Positions 8,057-17,330 of a DNA stretch of 64,000 nt are shown in pieces. The DNA lies in assembly GCA_013388745.1 (NCBI GenBank), contig JACAER010000032.1, positions 24,577 through 88,576 on the forward strand, written 5' to 3'. The notes under the pieces are model-generated. The model was not told where the DNA came from and made no database searches. It worked only from the letters and a program-made list of their open reading frames with translations. The position numbers and the translations under genes were made by a program. Source of the DNA: Chloroflexota bacterium (GTDB taxonomy: Bacteria > Chloroflexota > Anaerolineae > Aggregatilineales > Phototrophicaceae). The first letter of the stretch is position 1. The number at the start of each line of letters is the position of its first letter.

Positions 8057-8482
8057 ATGCTCAAAGAATTCCAGAAATTCATCATGCGGGGCAATGTGCT
8101 CGACCTTGCCGTCGGTATCATCATTGGCGCGGCCTTTACGACCATCGTCAATTCGCTGGTGAACGACATCATCATGCCACCGATCGGCTGGCTGCTGGGC
8201 GGTGTCGATTTCTCCGGCATCGTCATCACGCTGCCGGCCTCGCCGCTGGCGGCGGCAGATGCCGCGCCGGTCACCATAAACGTCGGCATGTTTATCAACA
8301 CCATCATCAACTTCCTGATCGTGGCCTTCGCTGTCTTCCTGCTGGTGCGCTCCGTCAACAACATGATGGAACGCTTCAAGAAACAGGAAGAAGTCAAGCC
8401 CGCCGCTCCCGCCGGCCCGACGACCGAAGAAAAACTAGTCGCCGCAATCGACAAACTGAACAAATATCTCGAAACGAAATAG
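8057..8482 (+). CDS. mscL: large-conductance mechanosensitive channel MscL
   Basis: 141 residues, normal length for MscL. The signature [17 protein letters not shown] lies at residues 11-27, starting TM1. A loop rich in Ala/Pro is followed by TM2 at about 75-100 and a charged cytoplasmic C-terminal helix ([15 protein letters not shown]). The channel is a homopentamer in the cytoplasmic membrane that opens under turgor to release solutes. The start is the ATG at 8057, with AAAGGAG nine bases before; upstream in-frame codons have no ribosome site. A GC-rich hairpin follows directly. Confidence 0.97.
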   Translation: MLKEFQKFIMRGNVLDLAVGIIIGAAFTTIVNSLVNDIIMPPIGWLLGGVDFSGIVITLPASPLAAADAAPVTINVGMFINTIINFLIVAFAVFLLVRSVNNMMERFKKQEEVKPAAPAGPTTEEKLVAAIDKLNKYLETK

Positions 8483-8493
8483 CGCCGCGCGCA

Positions 8494-8519
8494 CGGGGAC
8501 GGCGCAAATGCCGTCCCCG
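8494..8519. terminator. strong hairpin between convergent mscL and rsmA
   Basis: CGGGGACGGC and GCCGTCCCCG pair perfectly over 10 bp around the loop GCAAAT. There is no T-run on either side, so termination is inferred from the position between two convergent genes. Confidence 0.5.
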
Positions 8520-8559
8520 CCCTCATAGCGATTTCCCTACATAATCAAGGCCAATGAAC

Positions 8560-9375
8560 CTAGCCCACGACGCGCGTCAGCGCCGCCCACTCTTCTAATG
8601 TGACCGTTTCGGCGCGCCGGCGCGGATCAATCCCCGCGCGTTCCAGTAGTCCCGCTGCGGCCTCGTGACTCAGCCCTAATCCGCTGCCCAGCGCATTTTT
8701 GAGCTGCTTGCGTTTCTGGCTGAAGCCTGCGCGCACCACCTTAAAAAAGGCCTCGCTGCTCGGCACATTTATCGACGGCCTGTCATACGTTTCGATCACC
8801 ACCACCGCGCTGTCCACATCTGGGCGCGGCCAGAACACCGCCGGGTTCAGCTTCATGGCGATACGCGCCTTGCCATAAAACTGTACGCTCACGGTCAGGA
8901 GGCTCATGTCGTCCGGCCTGGCGACCAGGCGTTGGGCCACTTCTTCCTGCACTGTCAGCACTAATTTTTGCGGGCGGCGGTAATTTTCCAGCAGATGCCG
9001 GAGAATCGCGCTGGTGATGTAGTAGGGCAAATTGGCGACCACTGAAAACGGTTTTGACCCTACCAGTTTGAGCACATCCGTTTCCAGAATATCGGCGAAC
9101 ATCAGCACCACATTATCATACACCCCCAACCTGGCCTCCAGCAGTGGTTGCAGGCGTGTGTCCACCTCCACCGCGATCACATGGCGCGCGCGCTGCGCCA
9201 GCACTTCCGTCAGCGCGCCCGTGCCCGGCCCAATCTCCAGTACCGTATCCTGCGGCATAATCTCGGCAATCGTCGCGATCTTTTCCAGCGCGTTGGGGTC
9301 GTGCAAAAAATTCTGACCCAAACTCTTTTTGGGCACAATCTCGTAGTGTTCAAGCAGGATTCTGGGGTTGGTCAT
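8560..9375 (-). CDS. rsmA: 16S rRNA (adenine(1518)-N(6)/adenine(1519)-N(6))-dimethyltransferase
   Basis: RsmA/KsgA dimethylates two adjacent adenines in the 3' hairpin of 16S rRNA during 30S assembly. The 271-residue protein is of standard length and begins KSLGQNFLHDP, the family N-terminus. It has the SAM-binding motif LEIGPGTGALTE and the catalytic NLPYY motif. The C-terminus has the expected RKQLKNALG and family helices. ATG at 9375 has GGAGG upstream; the frame extends further 5' but without family sequence. A TACAAT -10 candidate is at 9415-9420. No other late 30S-assembly gene is next to it. Confidence 0.97.
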   Translation of the reverse strand: MTNPRILLEHYEIVPKKSLGQNFLHDPNALEKIATIAEIMPQDTVLEIGPGTGALTEVLAQRARHVIAVEVDTRLQPLLEARLGVYDNVVLMFADILETDVLKLVGSKPFSVVANLPYYITSAILRHLLENYRRPQKLVLTVQEEVAQRLVARPDDMSLLTVSVQFYGKARIAMKLNPAVFWPRPDVDSAVVVIETYDRPSINVPSSEAFFKVVRAGFSQKRKQLKNALGSGLGLSHEAAAGLLERAGIDPRRRAETVTLEEWAALTRVVG

Positions 9376-9466
9376 GGTGAGACGGCCTCCTTGATGCCAG
9401 GAAGGTGAGTCTTGATTGTACCGTGTTTGCCACACCGCACGTAAGACTGATCTGCGCGAATGCCCA

Positions 9467-9495
9467 TTAACAGCACTGCGTTTTTGCGGTATGAT
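9467..9495 (+). promoter_or_regulatory. promoter of the secreted protein gene at 9536
   Basis: TTAACA (9467-9472), 17-base spacer, TATGAT (9490-9495). Both boxes match consensus at five of six positions. Confidence 0.5.
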
Positions 9496-9535
9496 GTGCC
9501 GGGTTTTTGCCAGGCCTTTTTTCGGAGAACCGTGA

Positions 9536-10903
9536 ATGCAAAACAGAAATACACGCACCGCCGCTATTGTCATCAGCGTGGTGATGATTATCGCGATTGC
9601 GGGCGGCGCGATCTTCCCACTTTTTAACCGCGACTTACAGAACAACACGCCCGCACCGACGCCAACTATCATAGCGACGTTCCCGCCGCCGCTTGATCCC
9701 GCCCTCATCAGCTATGCCACGCAGTACATGCATCCCAGCGGTCTGTTCAGTGTAGCCGTGCCCAATCCGCCCGTGTGGAACAGCATCGAACCACAGTCTA
9801 CGACCACCCGCCAGAGCGTAGCCTTCCGCAACGATCTGAGCGTGATCGAGGTGTATGTCGAAAAGGCTGATACCCCGATCGCCAGCATGGACGAACTGAA
9901 CGCGCGTTTCACCACCCCCATTTTGCAGGGCAGTTGGTCGCGTTATTCCCCCGTGCGCGAAACCGGACGCCGTGTGGAAGGCGATCGCGTGTTGATCGAC
10001 TTCGAACTGGGTTTCCGCCAGCAGACATATCTCGCGCGCCATGTCGCCTGGACAGACGGCGATTGGATTTACGTCGTGCGTATCGTCATGCCCGACAACG
10101 CCCGCGATCAGTTGGTCGGCATGTTGGAGTCGGAAATCGGCACGTTTGTGCCCTACACGCAGTTCAGCGCTTCGCCTTTTGAATGGAACGCGACCTACGA
10201 CGCACAGGCGCGCCATCTCATCCGCTTCCCTTCGACCTGGATTGTAACCGACAGCTCGCCCGGCCTGCCCACCAGCGTTAGCGGCCCCGATGGCTCAGCG
10301 CTGCGTCTTGAGAGCCGCGCGGGCAGCGTGGCCGACGAAGCCGCCGCGCGCGCTTTTGTCACCGCTCAGCGTCCCGGCGCCACCGTTGTCAGCGTTGCGC
10401 CCACCACCCGCGGCGACAGCAGTGGTTTTTCGGTAGCCTACAGCCTGACAAATGCCGACGGCGATGCGATCAGCGGCCTGATGGTGCTGCTCAACAATGC
10501 CGATGGCATGCTGCGCTTCGCCGATCTGCGGATGCCACGCGCTGGCGTCGATTTGAACGCGCTGCCCGCGCTCGACCCCGCGGTGCCGGCGACGGCTGCG
10601 CAGGTCGATAACCAGACCGCCGCGCAGATCATGAGCACCTTCTGGGTGTTCCCCGGCCTGGCTGTGCCCGTGCCCACGCTGACACCCATCCCCACCGCGC
10701 TGCCCACCAGCACGCTTGACCCGGCTGTCGCGCTGACGCAAACTGCTCTCGCGCCCACCGTCGTGCCAACAGCCACCGCCGCAACCGCCGAAGCCGCTGC
10801 CACAGTCGCCACCGAAACCGCCACCGAAGCCGCCACTGAGGCCGTTACACAGGCGGCAACACAAGCGCTGACTCCTGAAGCAACGCCGCAGACCACTCCT
10901 TAA
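9536..10903 (+). CDS. secreted or membrane-anchored protein of unknown function with Thr/Ala-rich tail
   Basis: 455 residues. One hydrophobic segment at about residues 9-31 acts as signal anchor, followed by a Pro/Thr linker. Two similar halves of about 150 residues follow: the first starts around HPSGLFSVAVP and the second around ARHLIRFPSTW. Each looks like a small PsbP/DUF1795-type alpha-beta domain. The last 75 residues are low-complexity Ala/Thr/Glu/Pro, a wall-spanning or linker style that is common in this window. CGGAGAA precedes the ATG. I do not recognise a named family. Confidence 0.8.
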   Translation: MQNRNTRTAAIVISVVMIIAIAGGAIFPLFNRDLQNNTPAPTPTIIATFPPPLDPALISYATQYMHPSGLFSVAVPNPPVWNSIEPQSTTTRQSVAFRNDLSVIEVYVEKADTPIASMDELNARFTTPILQGSWSRYSPVRETGRRVEGDRVLIDFELGFRQQTYLARHVAWTDGDWIYVVRIVMPDNARDQLVGMLESEIGTFVPYTQFSASPFEWNATYDAQARHLIRFPSTWIVTDSSPGLPTSVSGPDGSALRLESRAGSVADEAAARAFVTAQRPGATVVSVAPTTRGDSSGFSVAYSLTNADGDAISGLMVLLNNADGMLRFADLRMPRAGVDLNALPALDPAVPATAAQVDNQTAAQIMSTFWVFPGLAVPVPTLTPIPTALPTSTLDPAVALTQTALAPTVVPTATAATAEAAATVATETATEAATEAVTQAATQALTPEATPQTTP

Positions 10904-10915
10904 CCCGCACAAAAA

Positions 10916-10946
10916 TGTCGGGGTGAGCCACTGGCTTACCCCGACA
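10916..10946 (-). terminator. rho-independent terminator between convergent genes
   Basis: A 14-bp stem, TGTCGGGGTGAGCC against GGCTTACCCCGACA with one G-U pair, and the loop ACT. On the minus strand it is followed by five T, so it should stop transcripts of the M1 peptidase operon. The same hairpin may slow plus-strand transcripts. Confidence 0.8.
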
Positions 10947-10972
10947 CACCTGCCTCTGACAGCACACAAGAG

Positions 10973-12550
10973 CTAACCGCCCAACTCCATCTGCGGAATC
11001 GGCGGCAGCGCAGCTTCATACAGCCACCCCTGGAAAAAATCGTCCAGTGATTTGCCGCTGATTTCTTCAGCTACGGCGATAAAATCTTCTGTCGTCACGC
11101 TGCTATAAGCGAAACGTTCAGTATACGTCCGCAAAGTCTCGAAAAAGTCCTCATCACCCAGCCGCAGCCGCAGCGCATGCAGCGTCAGTCCCCCGCGCTG
11201 ATACACCTCGAAAGCGAACAGCATGTTCGGGCCAGGGTCGCCGATAATCACCGGTTCCGGCAAATCTAGCAGCGCGATCACTTCTTCCGCCGACATAAAC
11301 GCCAGCCCCGCCTCCGAAGGCACGCCCACCAGCGCGATAAAGTCCGTCGTACTGATACGCCCCGGCAGCAGTTCTTGCAGCGTGCGCAGCACATCCAGCC
11401 CGTTAGCGCGCGGGTCATCGCGCAGCGCGCTCAATGCCGCCAACACATTTGTGAACTCGGCGATATTTTCGTAACTGTTCCTGATCGACGCATCGCGCGC
11501 CTCTGCGCCGCGATCGCATTCAAGCCACAGCGCCTCGGCATAGGTCGCGAAGCCTTCGTTCAGCCAGATATCCTGCCAGCGTGCCAGCCCTACGCTGTTG
11601 CCGAACCATTGATGCGCCAATTCGTGCGCTACCACGCTTTCATCTACCGCGAACGCGCCGAAGATCGCCAGGGTTTGTGTTTCCAGCGCCGCCCCAAACT
11701 GCGCTTCCACCACTGTCGCGCCGTACACTTCAAACGGATACGGCCCGAAAAATTCCTCGAAACACACGATCATTTCGTCCTGCCGCGCGAAGGCTTCGCG
11801 CTGGTCTTCGGGCATACTTTCCGGGAAGTAATTGCGAATCGGCAGCCCGCCGGGGCCGGTGTCTTCCACCAGATCGAGATGCGCGATATGCAGCGTGACC
11901 AGATAGCTTGACATCGTATCGCGCGCTTGCCACACGAACGTGCGCGTGTCGCCGTTATTGCTTTCGTCCAGCAGCAGCCCATTAGACGCCACATCATAGT
12001 CTTGCGGCACGGTGATGCGCAGTGTATAGCGCGCCTTGTCCACCGGATGCCCGTTGACCGGATACCAGGTTTCTGCCCCGAATGGTTCCCCCAGCACAAA
12101 AATTACGTCGTTGTCGGCATCATGTATCCAGCCGCCGCCCACGCCCTCATCGCTGCTGTTCGGTGAACCGCTGTAGGTCACGACTGTTAAAAATTCATCG
12201 CCCTCGTTCAGCGCGCGGCGTGGCGTGACAATCAGTTCAGCGCCAGCCTGTTCAAATTCCGCTGGACGGTCATTCACCGTAACCTCACTGACTTCCAGCC
12301 CGACAAAATCAAAATTAAACGCCGTCAAATCCTGTGTCGCCAGCGCCGTAATCACCGCTGTCGCTTCGATCTGATTGCGCCGCACATTCACATCCAGCGA
12401 CAGGTCATAATGCAGCACATCATAGCCGCCGTTGCCCATGCCGGGATAATACGGATCGCCGAAGCTTTCGTCACCCGGTTCGGCGGCATACACCAGCGTC
12501 AACTGTGTCAGGAGAAACACACAGCACATCCCAAAAATAATCTTACGCAT
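10973..12550 (-). CDS. secreted M1 family aminopeptidase
   Basis: 525 residues. A signal peptide (MRKIIFGMCCVFLLTQLTLV) is followed by an N-terminal beta domain and a thermolysin-like catalytic domain with H309-E310-x2-H313 and E332 (HELAHQW and NEGF) as zinc site. The usual GAMEN exopeptidase loop is changed to GAALE. It should trim N-terminal residues from peptides outside the membrane. ATG at 12550 overlaps the end of the YfhO gene by eight bases, so it is translationally coupled as last gene of the minus-strand operon. It is shorter than full M1 enzymes because the ERAP-type C-terminal domain is absent. Confidence 0.93.
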   Translation of the reverse strand: MRKIIFGMCCVFLLTQLTLVYAAEPGDESFGDPYYPGMGNGGYDVLHYDLSLDVNVRRNQIEATAVITALATQDLTAFNFDFVGLEVSEVTVNDRPAEFEQAGAELIVTPRRALNEGDEFLTVVTYSGSPNSSDEGVGGGWIHDADNDVIFVLGEPFGAETWYPVNGHPVDKARYTLRITVPQDYDVASNGLLLDESNNGDTRTFVWQARDTMSSYLVTLHIAHLDLVEDTGPGGLPIRNYFPESMPEDQREAFARQDEMIVCFEEFFGPYPFEVYGATVVEAQFGAALETQTLAIFGAFAVDESVVAHELAHQWFGNSVGLARWQDIWLNEGFATYAEALWLECDRGAEARDASIRNSYENIAEFTNVLAALSALRDDPRANGLDVLRTLQELLPGRISTTDFIALVGVPSEAGLAFMSAEEVIALLDLPEPVIIGDPGPNMLFAFEVYQRGGLTLHALRLRLGDEDFFETLRTYTERFAYSSVTTEDFIAVAEEISGKSLDDFFQGWLYEAALPPIPQMELGG

Positions 12551-14861
12551 CCGCGCCTCTTCTGCTTCCTGTGACAACAAAACCAGCATACCCCAGAATC
12601 GCTGCCGCCGTCAGCAGCGAAATTGTAATGCCCACGTACATCGTCACCGGCACGAATTCCATTACCACGCGCAGACCGCGGCCCGGCGCGATCGGCACCC
12701 CGACCAGCCCGGCATAGGTATCGATAATCGGCACATCTACGCCGTTCACCGTTGCCCGCCAGCCGGGATAGTTCGCCAGCGCCAGTGTCAGCAGCGCGTT
12801 TTCGCTGGTCGTCACCGTCATCTCCAGGCGTTCCGGCGTCACCATCACAAAATCGCGCACGGCGCTCTCCGCCGGGCGTGTCACGGGCAGCGCAAACGGC
12901 AGCGGCTGCGTCGTCACTGCCATCTCGCGTAAATTCACGCGCAGATCGCTCATGATCTGCCGCGCGGACAGCGGATTATCTTCCGCCACGCGCACATCAT
13001 AGACCAGCCAGGCGAACGGGCGCGGGTCGAGCAGTTCGAAAATGCGATACTCCACGCCGTCGTAATTCTGCCCGTAGCCCAGCAGATTCAACGCCACACG
13101 CTCTACGGGCGGCTCGTCGATCGCCGTCACATAGCGCACGGCCAGCACTTCCCAGAATCGTTCCACCGGAATCGTGCGCAGTTCGTCCAGACTTTGCAGC
13201 GCGAACGGCCCCGTACCGTAAATATCCGGGATGCGAAAATAGGTGCCGCGCCCCTGAATGCCGCCCGCGCCATCCACATGCCACTGAACATTGCCATCCT
13301 GCACAGACAGCGTTTCGACCAGCACAGGCGGCGGCTCGCGGTTGGCGGGCACATCCGCCACAAAATTTGTCGTCCGTGTGCCTGTTGTGAACAGGTCAAC
13401 CACAATCAGCAGTATCACGCTGGCGACAACTGGCCATGCGCCGCCGCGATAGTTTCTCTGCCAAACGTACCATGCTGTGAACAATCCGCTCATCAGCGCG
13501 CTGTAGGCCAGCACATTGACCACAGCGTTCACCGCCACGAACTCGCCCTGTGCCAGCAGCCAGACTGCCGCTGCTCCTGTCGCCAGCGCCAGAAGCGCCA
13601 CATACATCCCTAGCCCGCGCGCGAAGAGCATTTCCAGCATCGAAAATATTTTTTGCCGCAGCGGGCGCAGCCGTGCGCGCGTTTGCTCTGCCAATATTCG
13701 CTCAAGCTCATACGTCGCCAGCACACTCAGCGCGAAAGCCGTCAGCGCCGCGGCCCGCTCCTGCTGGCGAAAGATGTTGACGCCCGGCACAAACACATAA
13801 AACACATCGTAGACAATCGTCTCGCTGCCAAAGGCCCACAGCAGGCTAACCACAAGCAGTCCCCACCAAAAAGCCGTGCGCCGCAGCGTCCAGCCGGAGA
13901 GCAGCGTGCGCAGCAGGTTTTTGGCCGCCAGCAGCAGTCCCGCCGCGCCCATATACAGCGGTGACCATGTGCCGAAGAGCGTCGGTAGCGCCATTTGCAG
14001 CACATCCGAAAAGGCGAAGCCGTTAGCCTTGTCGGCGTAGTTCAGCGCGCCGCGCGATGTCAGCCGGATAAATTCCAACGCGGGCACAAGCTGCGCAGCC
14101 GCCAGGGCGGCGCCTACCAGCAGCAGCAGCCCCGCGCGCCAGCCAATGCCGCGCCAACTAACGCCCTGCTGCCGCCCCAAAACGGCTAAGTAGGCCAGCG
14201 CGCAGTACACGATTTGCACCGTTGTCTGCGGATGTCCCGCCAGAAACGATAGTCCCACCGCCGTTCCACCGACAATCGCCCCCCACGCACCCCGCTGCCT
14301 GCTCTGCGCCGGACCGCCTGGATTCATAACCGAGCGATTCACACCCAGCAGCAGCAGCGGCAGCCACGCTACGCTTTCGATCACGCTCACTTGCAGCATC
14401 GGGTAGCCCGTCAGGTAGCCGCCGTAAGTGAACAGCAGACTGCCGGCCAACGCCGCGCCTTTGCGTTTGACCAGCGTGCATAAAAACAGATAGGTGAGCA
14501 GATTGACCAGCCAATAATGCGCCGCCACCTCCCATTGCAGCGCCTCGATGCTCCATTCCCCTGGCGCGGCCAGCGCCAGCCAGCGCGGCGGATAAAACGC
14601 TACCCACTGCACATTCGCCGCGAACGGATCGCCGCCATAGTTATAGGGATTCCACAGCGGGAACTGTCCGCGCTCCATGCGTTCCGCCTGATACGTGCTA
14701 AACGAATAGTAATGCACCGAAAAATCCCCGCGCGTGAACAGGACACGATCTGTCGCCGTTGGTGTCCATAATCGCCAGAAAACCAACAGCCACAGCAGCG
14801 TGAACAGCGCCAGCGCAATAATGAGGTGATGATTGAGCAGCCTTCTAAGGATGGTGCGCAT
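12543..14861 (-). CDS. YfhO family polytopic membrane protein (GT-C-like)
   Basis: 772 residues with about twelve hydrophobic segments and a C-terminal extracytoplasmic beta domain (about 490-740) before a last TM helix. After TM1 comes a loop with TRGDF and then the motif GQFPLWNPYNYGG, shared with the two YfhO-like genes at 52273 and 54554. YfhO proteins are linked in Firmicutes to glycosylation of cell-wall or lipid carriers. Here the likely role is sugar transfer from a polyprenyl-phosphate donor on the outer face. Its ATG directly follows the TAG of the esterase gene. Confidence 0.85.
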   Translation of the reverse strand: MRTILRRLLNHHLIIALALFTLLWLLVFWRLWTPTATDRVLFTRGDFSVHYYSFSTYQAERMERGQFPLWNPYNYGGDPFAANVQWVAFYPPRWLALAAPGEWSIEALQWEVAAHYWLVNLLTYLFLCTLVKRKGAALAGSLLFTYGGYLTGYPMLQVSVIESVAWLPLLLLGVNRSVMNPGGPAQSRQRGAWGAIVGGTAVGLSFLAGHPQTTVQIVYCALAYLAVLGRQQGVSWRGIGWRAGLLLLVGAALAAAQLVPALEFIRLTSRGALNYADKANGFAFSDVLQMALPTLFGTWSPLYMGAAGLLLAAKNLLRTLLSGWTLRRTAFWWGLLVVSLLWAFGSETIVYDVFYVFVPGVNIFRQQERAAALTAFALSVLATYELERILAEQTRARLRPLRQKIFSMLEMLFARGLGMYVALLALATGAAAVWLLAQGEFVAVNAVVNVLAYSALMSGLFTAWYVWQRNYRGGAWPVVASVILLIVVDLFTTGTRTTNFVADVPANREPPPVLVETLSVQDGNVQWHVDGAGGIQGRGTYFRIPDIYGTGPFALQSLDELRTIPVERFWEVLAVRYVTAIDEPPVERVALNLLGYGQNYDGVEYRIFELLDPRPFAWLVYDVRVAEDNPLSARQIMSDLRVNLREMAVTTQPLPFALPVTRPAESAVRDFVMVTPERLEMTVTTSENALLTLALANYPGWRATVNGVDVPIIDTYAGLVGVPIAPGRGLRVVMEFVPVTMYVGITISLLTAAAILGYAGFVVTGSRRGADA

Positions 14862-15833
14862 CTACCCCCACACTTGGCGCAAATACTTCGCCTTCTCAAG
14901 CGTCTGATAGCTGTCGCCGCCTTCGTGGTGGTTGTAGTGCCAGATGCGGATGTCCTTTGCGCCGGCATAATGATTATACGCGGCGAACACGGTAGACGGC
15001 GGGCAAATTTCGTCCATCAGCCCCACCGAAAACAGCGCTTGCGCCCGCGCGCGCGCCGCGAAATTCACGCCGTCGAAATACGCCAGCGTCGCGAACACCG
15101 CTTCCACCTTCTCGCGATGCACCATCAGATAACGCACGATCTCCTGATACGGCTGGCTGTCAGTGATTTCCGTCGCACGGCGGTAATGGCACAAAAACGG
15201 CACATCCGGCATCGTCACGCGCACCGCAGGCGATAATCCCGCCACAGCCAGCGCGATACCGCCGCCCTGACTCCCGCCCGTAACGGCGATGCGTTCAGCA
15301 TCCACCGCGTCATGCGCCTGCGCCGCCTCAATCGCGCGCACGGCGTCGCAAAACACGCGCCGGTAGTAATAGCTTTGCGGCGAAGCGATGCCGCGCGTCA
15401 TAAAGCCTGGATGCTGTGGGTTGCCCTCGTTGGATTCCAGATCAGGCGTATCGCCGCGCCGCCATGAACTGCCTTGCCCGCGTGTATCCATCACCAGATG
15501 CCCATAGCCGGCGCTGGCCCAGAACAGCCAGTCGTGGGGATAGCCCCGTCCGCCGCCGTAGCCGATATATTCCACCACACACGGCAGTTTGCCGCTGCGC
15601 TGGCGCGGCAGCAGCAGCCAACCTTTGATCGGCTGCCCGCCGTAACCGCAAAACGTCACATCATACGTTTCCAGCGTGCGCAGCCCATAATCCACCGCCG
15701 TGAATTTCGGTGTCAGTGCGAACGCGCGCACCGCGTCCAGCGTGCCCTGCCAGAAAGCGTCAAAATCGGCAGGTTCAACCCGTGCCGGCAGATACGCGCG
15801 CAGTTGTTCCAAAGGCATATCGAAAAAAGTCAT
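14862..15833 (-). CDS. acetylxylan esterase / cephalosporin C deacetylase (CE7)
   Basis: 323 residues, the normal CE7 length, without a signal peptide, so cytosolic. The catalytic triad is visible: S188 in GGSQGG, D274 in LMDEICP and H303 in HHEGG. The numbering agrees with what I recall for the Thermotoga enzyme. The RGQG motif (MDTRGQGSS) forms the oxyanion region. It removes acetyl groups from small sugars such as xylo-oligosaccharides. AGGAA precedes the ATG at 15833. Being inside a glycosyl-transfer operon, it may deacetylate a glycan precursor, but that is inference. Confidence 0.93.
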   Translation of the reverse strand: MTFFDMPLEQLRAYLPARVEPADFDAFWQGTLDAVRAFALTPKFTAVDYGLRTLETYDVTFCGYGGQPIKGWLLLPRQRSGKLPCVVEYIGYGGGRGYPHDWLFWASAGYGHLVMDTRGQGSSWRRGDTPDLESNEGNPQHPGFMTRGIASPQSYYYRRVFCDAVRAIEAAQAHDAVDAERIAVTGGSQGGGIALAVAGLSPAVRVTMPDVPFLCHYRRATEITDSQPYQEIVRYLMVHREKVEAVFATLAYFDGVNFAARARAQALFSVGLMDEICPPSTVFAAYNHYAGAKDIRIWHYNHHEGGDSYQTLEKAKYLRQVWG

Positions 15834-15903
15834 GGTCTTTTCCTGTGCTGCGGGCAAAAACACTTGCCGCCATAATAACACCTGCCGCCGAATTTAGCAT
15901 TTT

Positions 15904-16584
15904 CTACGGGGATTTTTCTTCCCGAACTTGCCCTGTTCGCCGCGCGACGAACACTGCGTGGGGGTGATAGTAGCCTTTGTCCAGCGCGATCACTTCCACG
16001 CAGAAACCCATGCTTTCCAACAGCGCCATCCAGTCCGCGCGGGGACGAAAATAGAAGCCCGCCGCCGTCGTTTCCGTGATGCGCAGCAGGCGCACCGCCA
16101 GCGTTTCTTCCAGCCAGTTCAGCCACGCTTTCCAGCGTGGACGTTCGGCCATCTCTTTCAGCACCAGCACGCCGTCTGCTGCCAGCCGTGCGGCACAGGC
16201 GCGCAAAAGCTGTTCCTGGGCGGCATACGGCACGAGATACAGCACATCGGTGATCGTCACAGCCTGCGCTGCCGGCAGATCCGCCGCCGTCTGCTGCGCG
16301 ATGTCGCCGGCGATAAAACGCAAATTTTCCTGGCGCAGCGTTTGCGCCAGCGCGATTTTATCCCTGTCCAGGTCAATGCCGATGACCTGCCTGGCGGCTG
16401 ACCCGCGCGCCAGCAGCAGCGTGAACAGGCCGTGTCCACAGCCTAAATCGACGATCACCCCGTTTTTCGGCACATAAGAAGCGATTTTTTGCAGCGGGCA
16501 CACCAGCCAGCGCACACGCAGATGCGTGCGTTGTCGCCATGTCAGGCGTGGATACGCAGACAGGGCCTGGGAAAGCGTGGTCAT
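15904..16584 (-). CDS. class I SAM-dependent methyltransferase
   Basis: About 226 residues. Motif I is VDLGCGHGLFTLLLA, followed by the acidic residue of motif II (IGIDLDRDK) and a post-core region ending in a basic tail. The substrate is unknown. Start ATG at 16584 overlaps the TGA of the previous gene (ATGA), so the two methyltransferases are translationally coupled. Its position in the operon suggests a lipid or sugar-lipid substrate. Confidence 0.88.
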   Translation of the reverse strand: MTTLSQALSAYPRLTWRQRTHLRVRWLVCPLQKIASYVPKNGVIVDLGCGHGLFTLLLARGSAARQVIGIDLDRDKIALAQTLRQENLRFIAGDIAQQTAADLPAAQAVTITDVLYLVPYAAQEQLLRACAARLAADGVLVLKEMAERPRWKAWLNWLEETLAVRLLRITETTAAGFYFRPRADWMALLESMGFCVEVIALDKGYYHPHAVFVARRTGQVREEKSP

Positions 16585-17330
16585 TGTCCTTTTTGCTCGC
16601 GCACAGCGGCGCAAAAAATATCGACACCGAAAGGCAGGCGCAGCGGCAGACGCGCCTCCAGCCACAGCAGACCTTCGAGCAGACGGTTGAAAGGCCAGGT
16701 ATTCGGCCCCATGTCATAGCGCGCTTCGGGGTTCTCGCCGCCGCCTTGCAGCCGCCGTACCAACAGCACCAGCGGGAAAATCGCTGCATTCAAGTAGTGT
16801 GCGCGCTTCACCCGCCACCCCGCCGCCGCTTGCAGTGCTTCCACCTGCTCCACACGATAGCGCCGTAGATGGCCGTTGGCGACATCATGATGACTCCACA
16901 ACAGCATGAACGCCGAAGTCAGCAGCAGTTGCCGTGCGCCGGGGCGCGCTATGCGCCAGGCTTCACTCAGCACACGCTGATCATCAGGCACATGTTCGAT
17001 GACGGCCAGCAGCGCCACCGTATCAAAACTGCCCGCGCGGAAAGGCAGCGCGTCAGCCCGCGCCTGTACCAGCGCCAGCCCTGCCCGCCGTTCGATACTG
17101 TGCAGCGCGTCATGCTCCACATCCACGCCCACCAGCAGGCCGCCGCGGGCCGCTTCCTGTGCTAGCAGGGGCAGATTCGCGCCGAAACCGCAGCCCACAT
17201 CCAACACGCGCTGTGCTTGTTCGTCGCGGCTATAGCGCCGCAGCGCTGCCCGGTAAACATGCCGCATCCCGCGCCACCACCAGTGCCCGGCCTGCATTCG
17301 CTGCATGGCACGCAGCGCCTCTGTGTGCAT
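16581..17330 (-). CDS. class I SAM-dependent methyltransferase (Methyltransf_11 type)
   Basis: 249 residues. An N-terminal aromatic stretch (HWWWRGMRH) precedes motif I (LDVGCGFGANLPLL), motif II (VGVDVEHDAL) and motif IV region (FDTVALLAVIEHVPD). A C-terminal hydrophobic hairpin (YLNAAIFPLVLLVRRL) suggests contact with the membrane. This architecture recurs beside GT2 polyprenyl-phosphate glycosyltransferases, so an isoprenoid-linked substrate is plausible. Its start overlaps the stop of the GT2 gene by one base (TAATG). Confidence 0.9.
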   Translation of the reverse strand: MHTEALRAMQRMQAGHWWWRGMRHVYRAALRRYSRDEQAQRVLDVGCGFGANLPLLAQEAARGGLLVGVDVEHDALHSIERRAGLALVQARADALPFRAGSFDTVALLAVIEHVPDDQRVLSEAWRIARPGARQLLLTSAFMLLWSHHDVANGHLRRYRVEQVEALQAAAGWRVKRAHYLNAAIFPLVLLVRRLQGGGENPEARYDMGPNTWPFNRLLEGLLWLEARLPLRLPFGVDIFCAAVREQKGQ

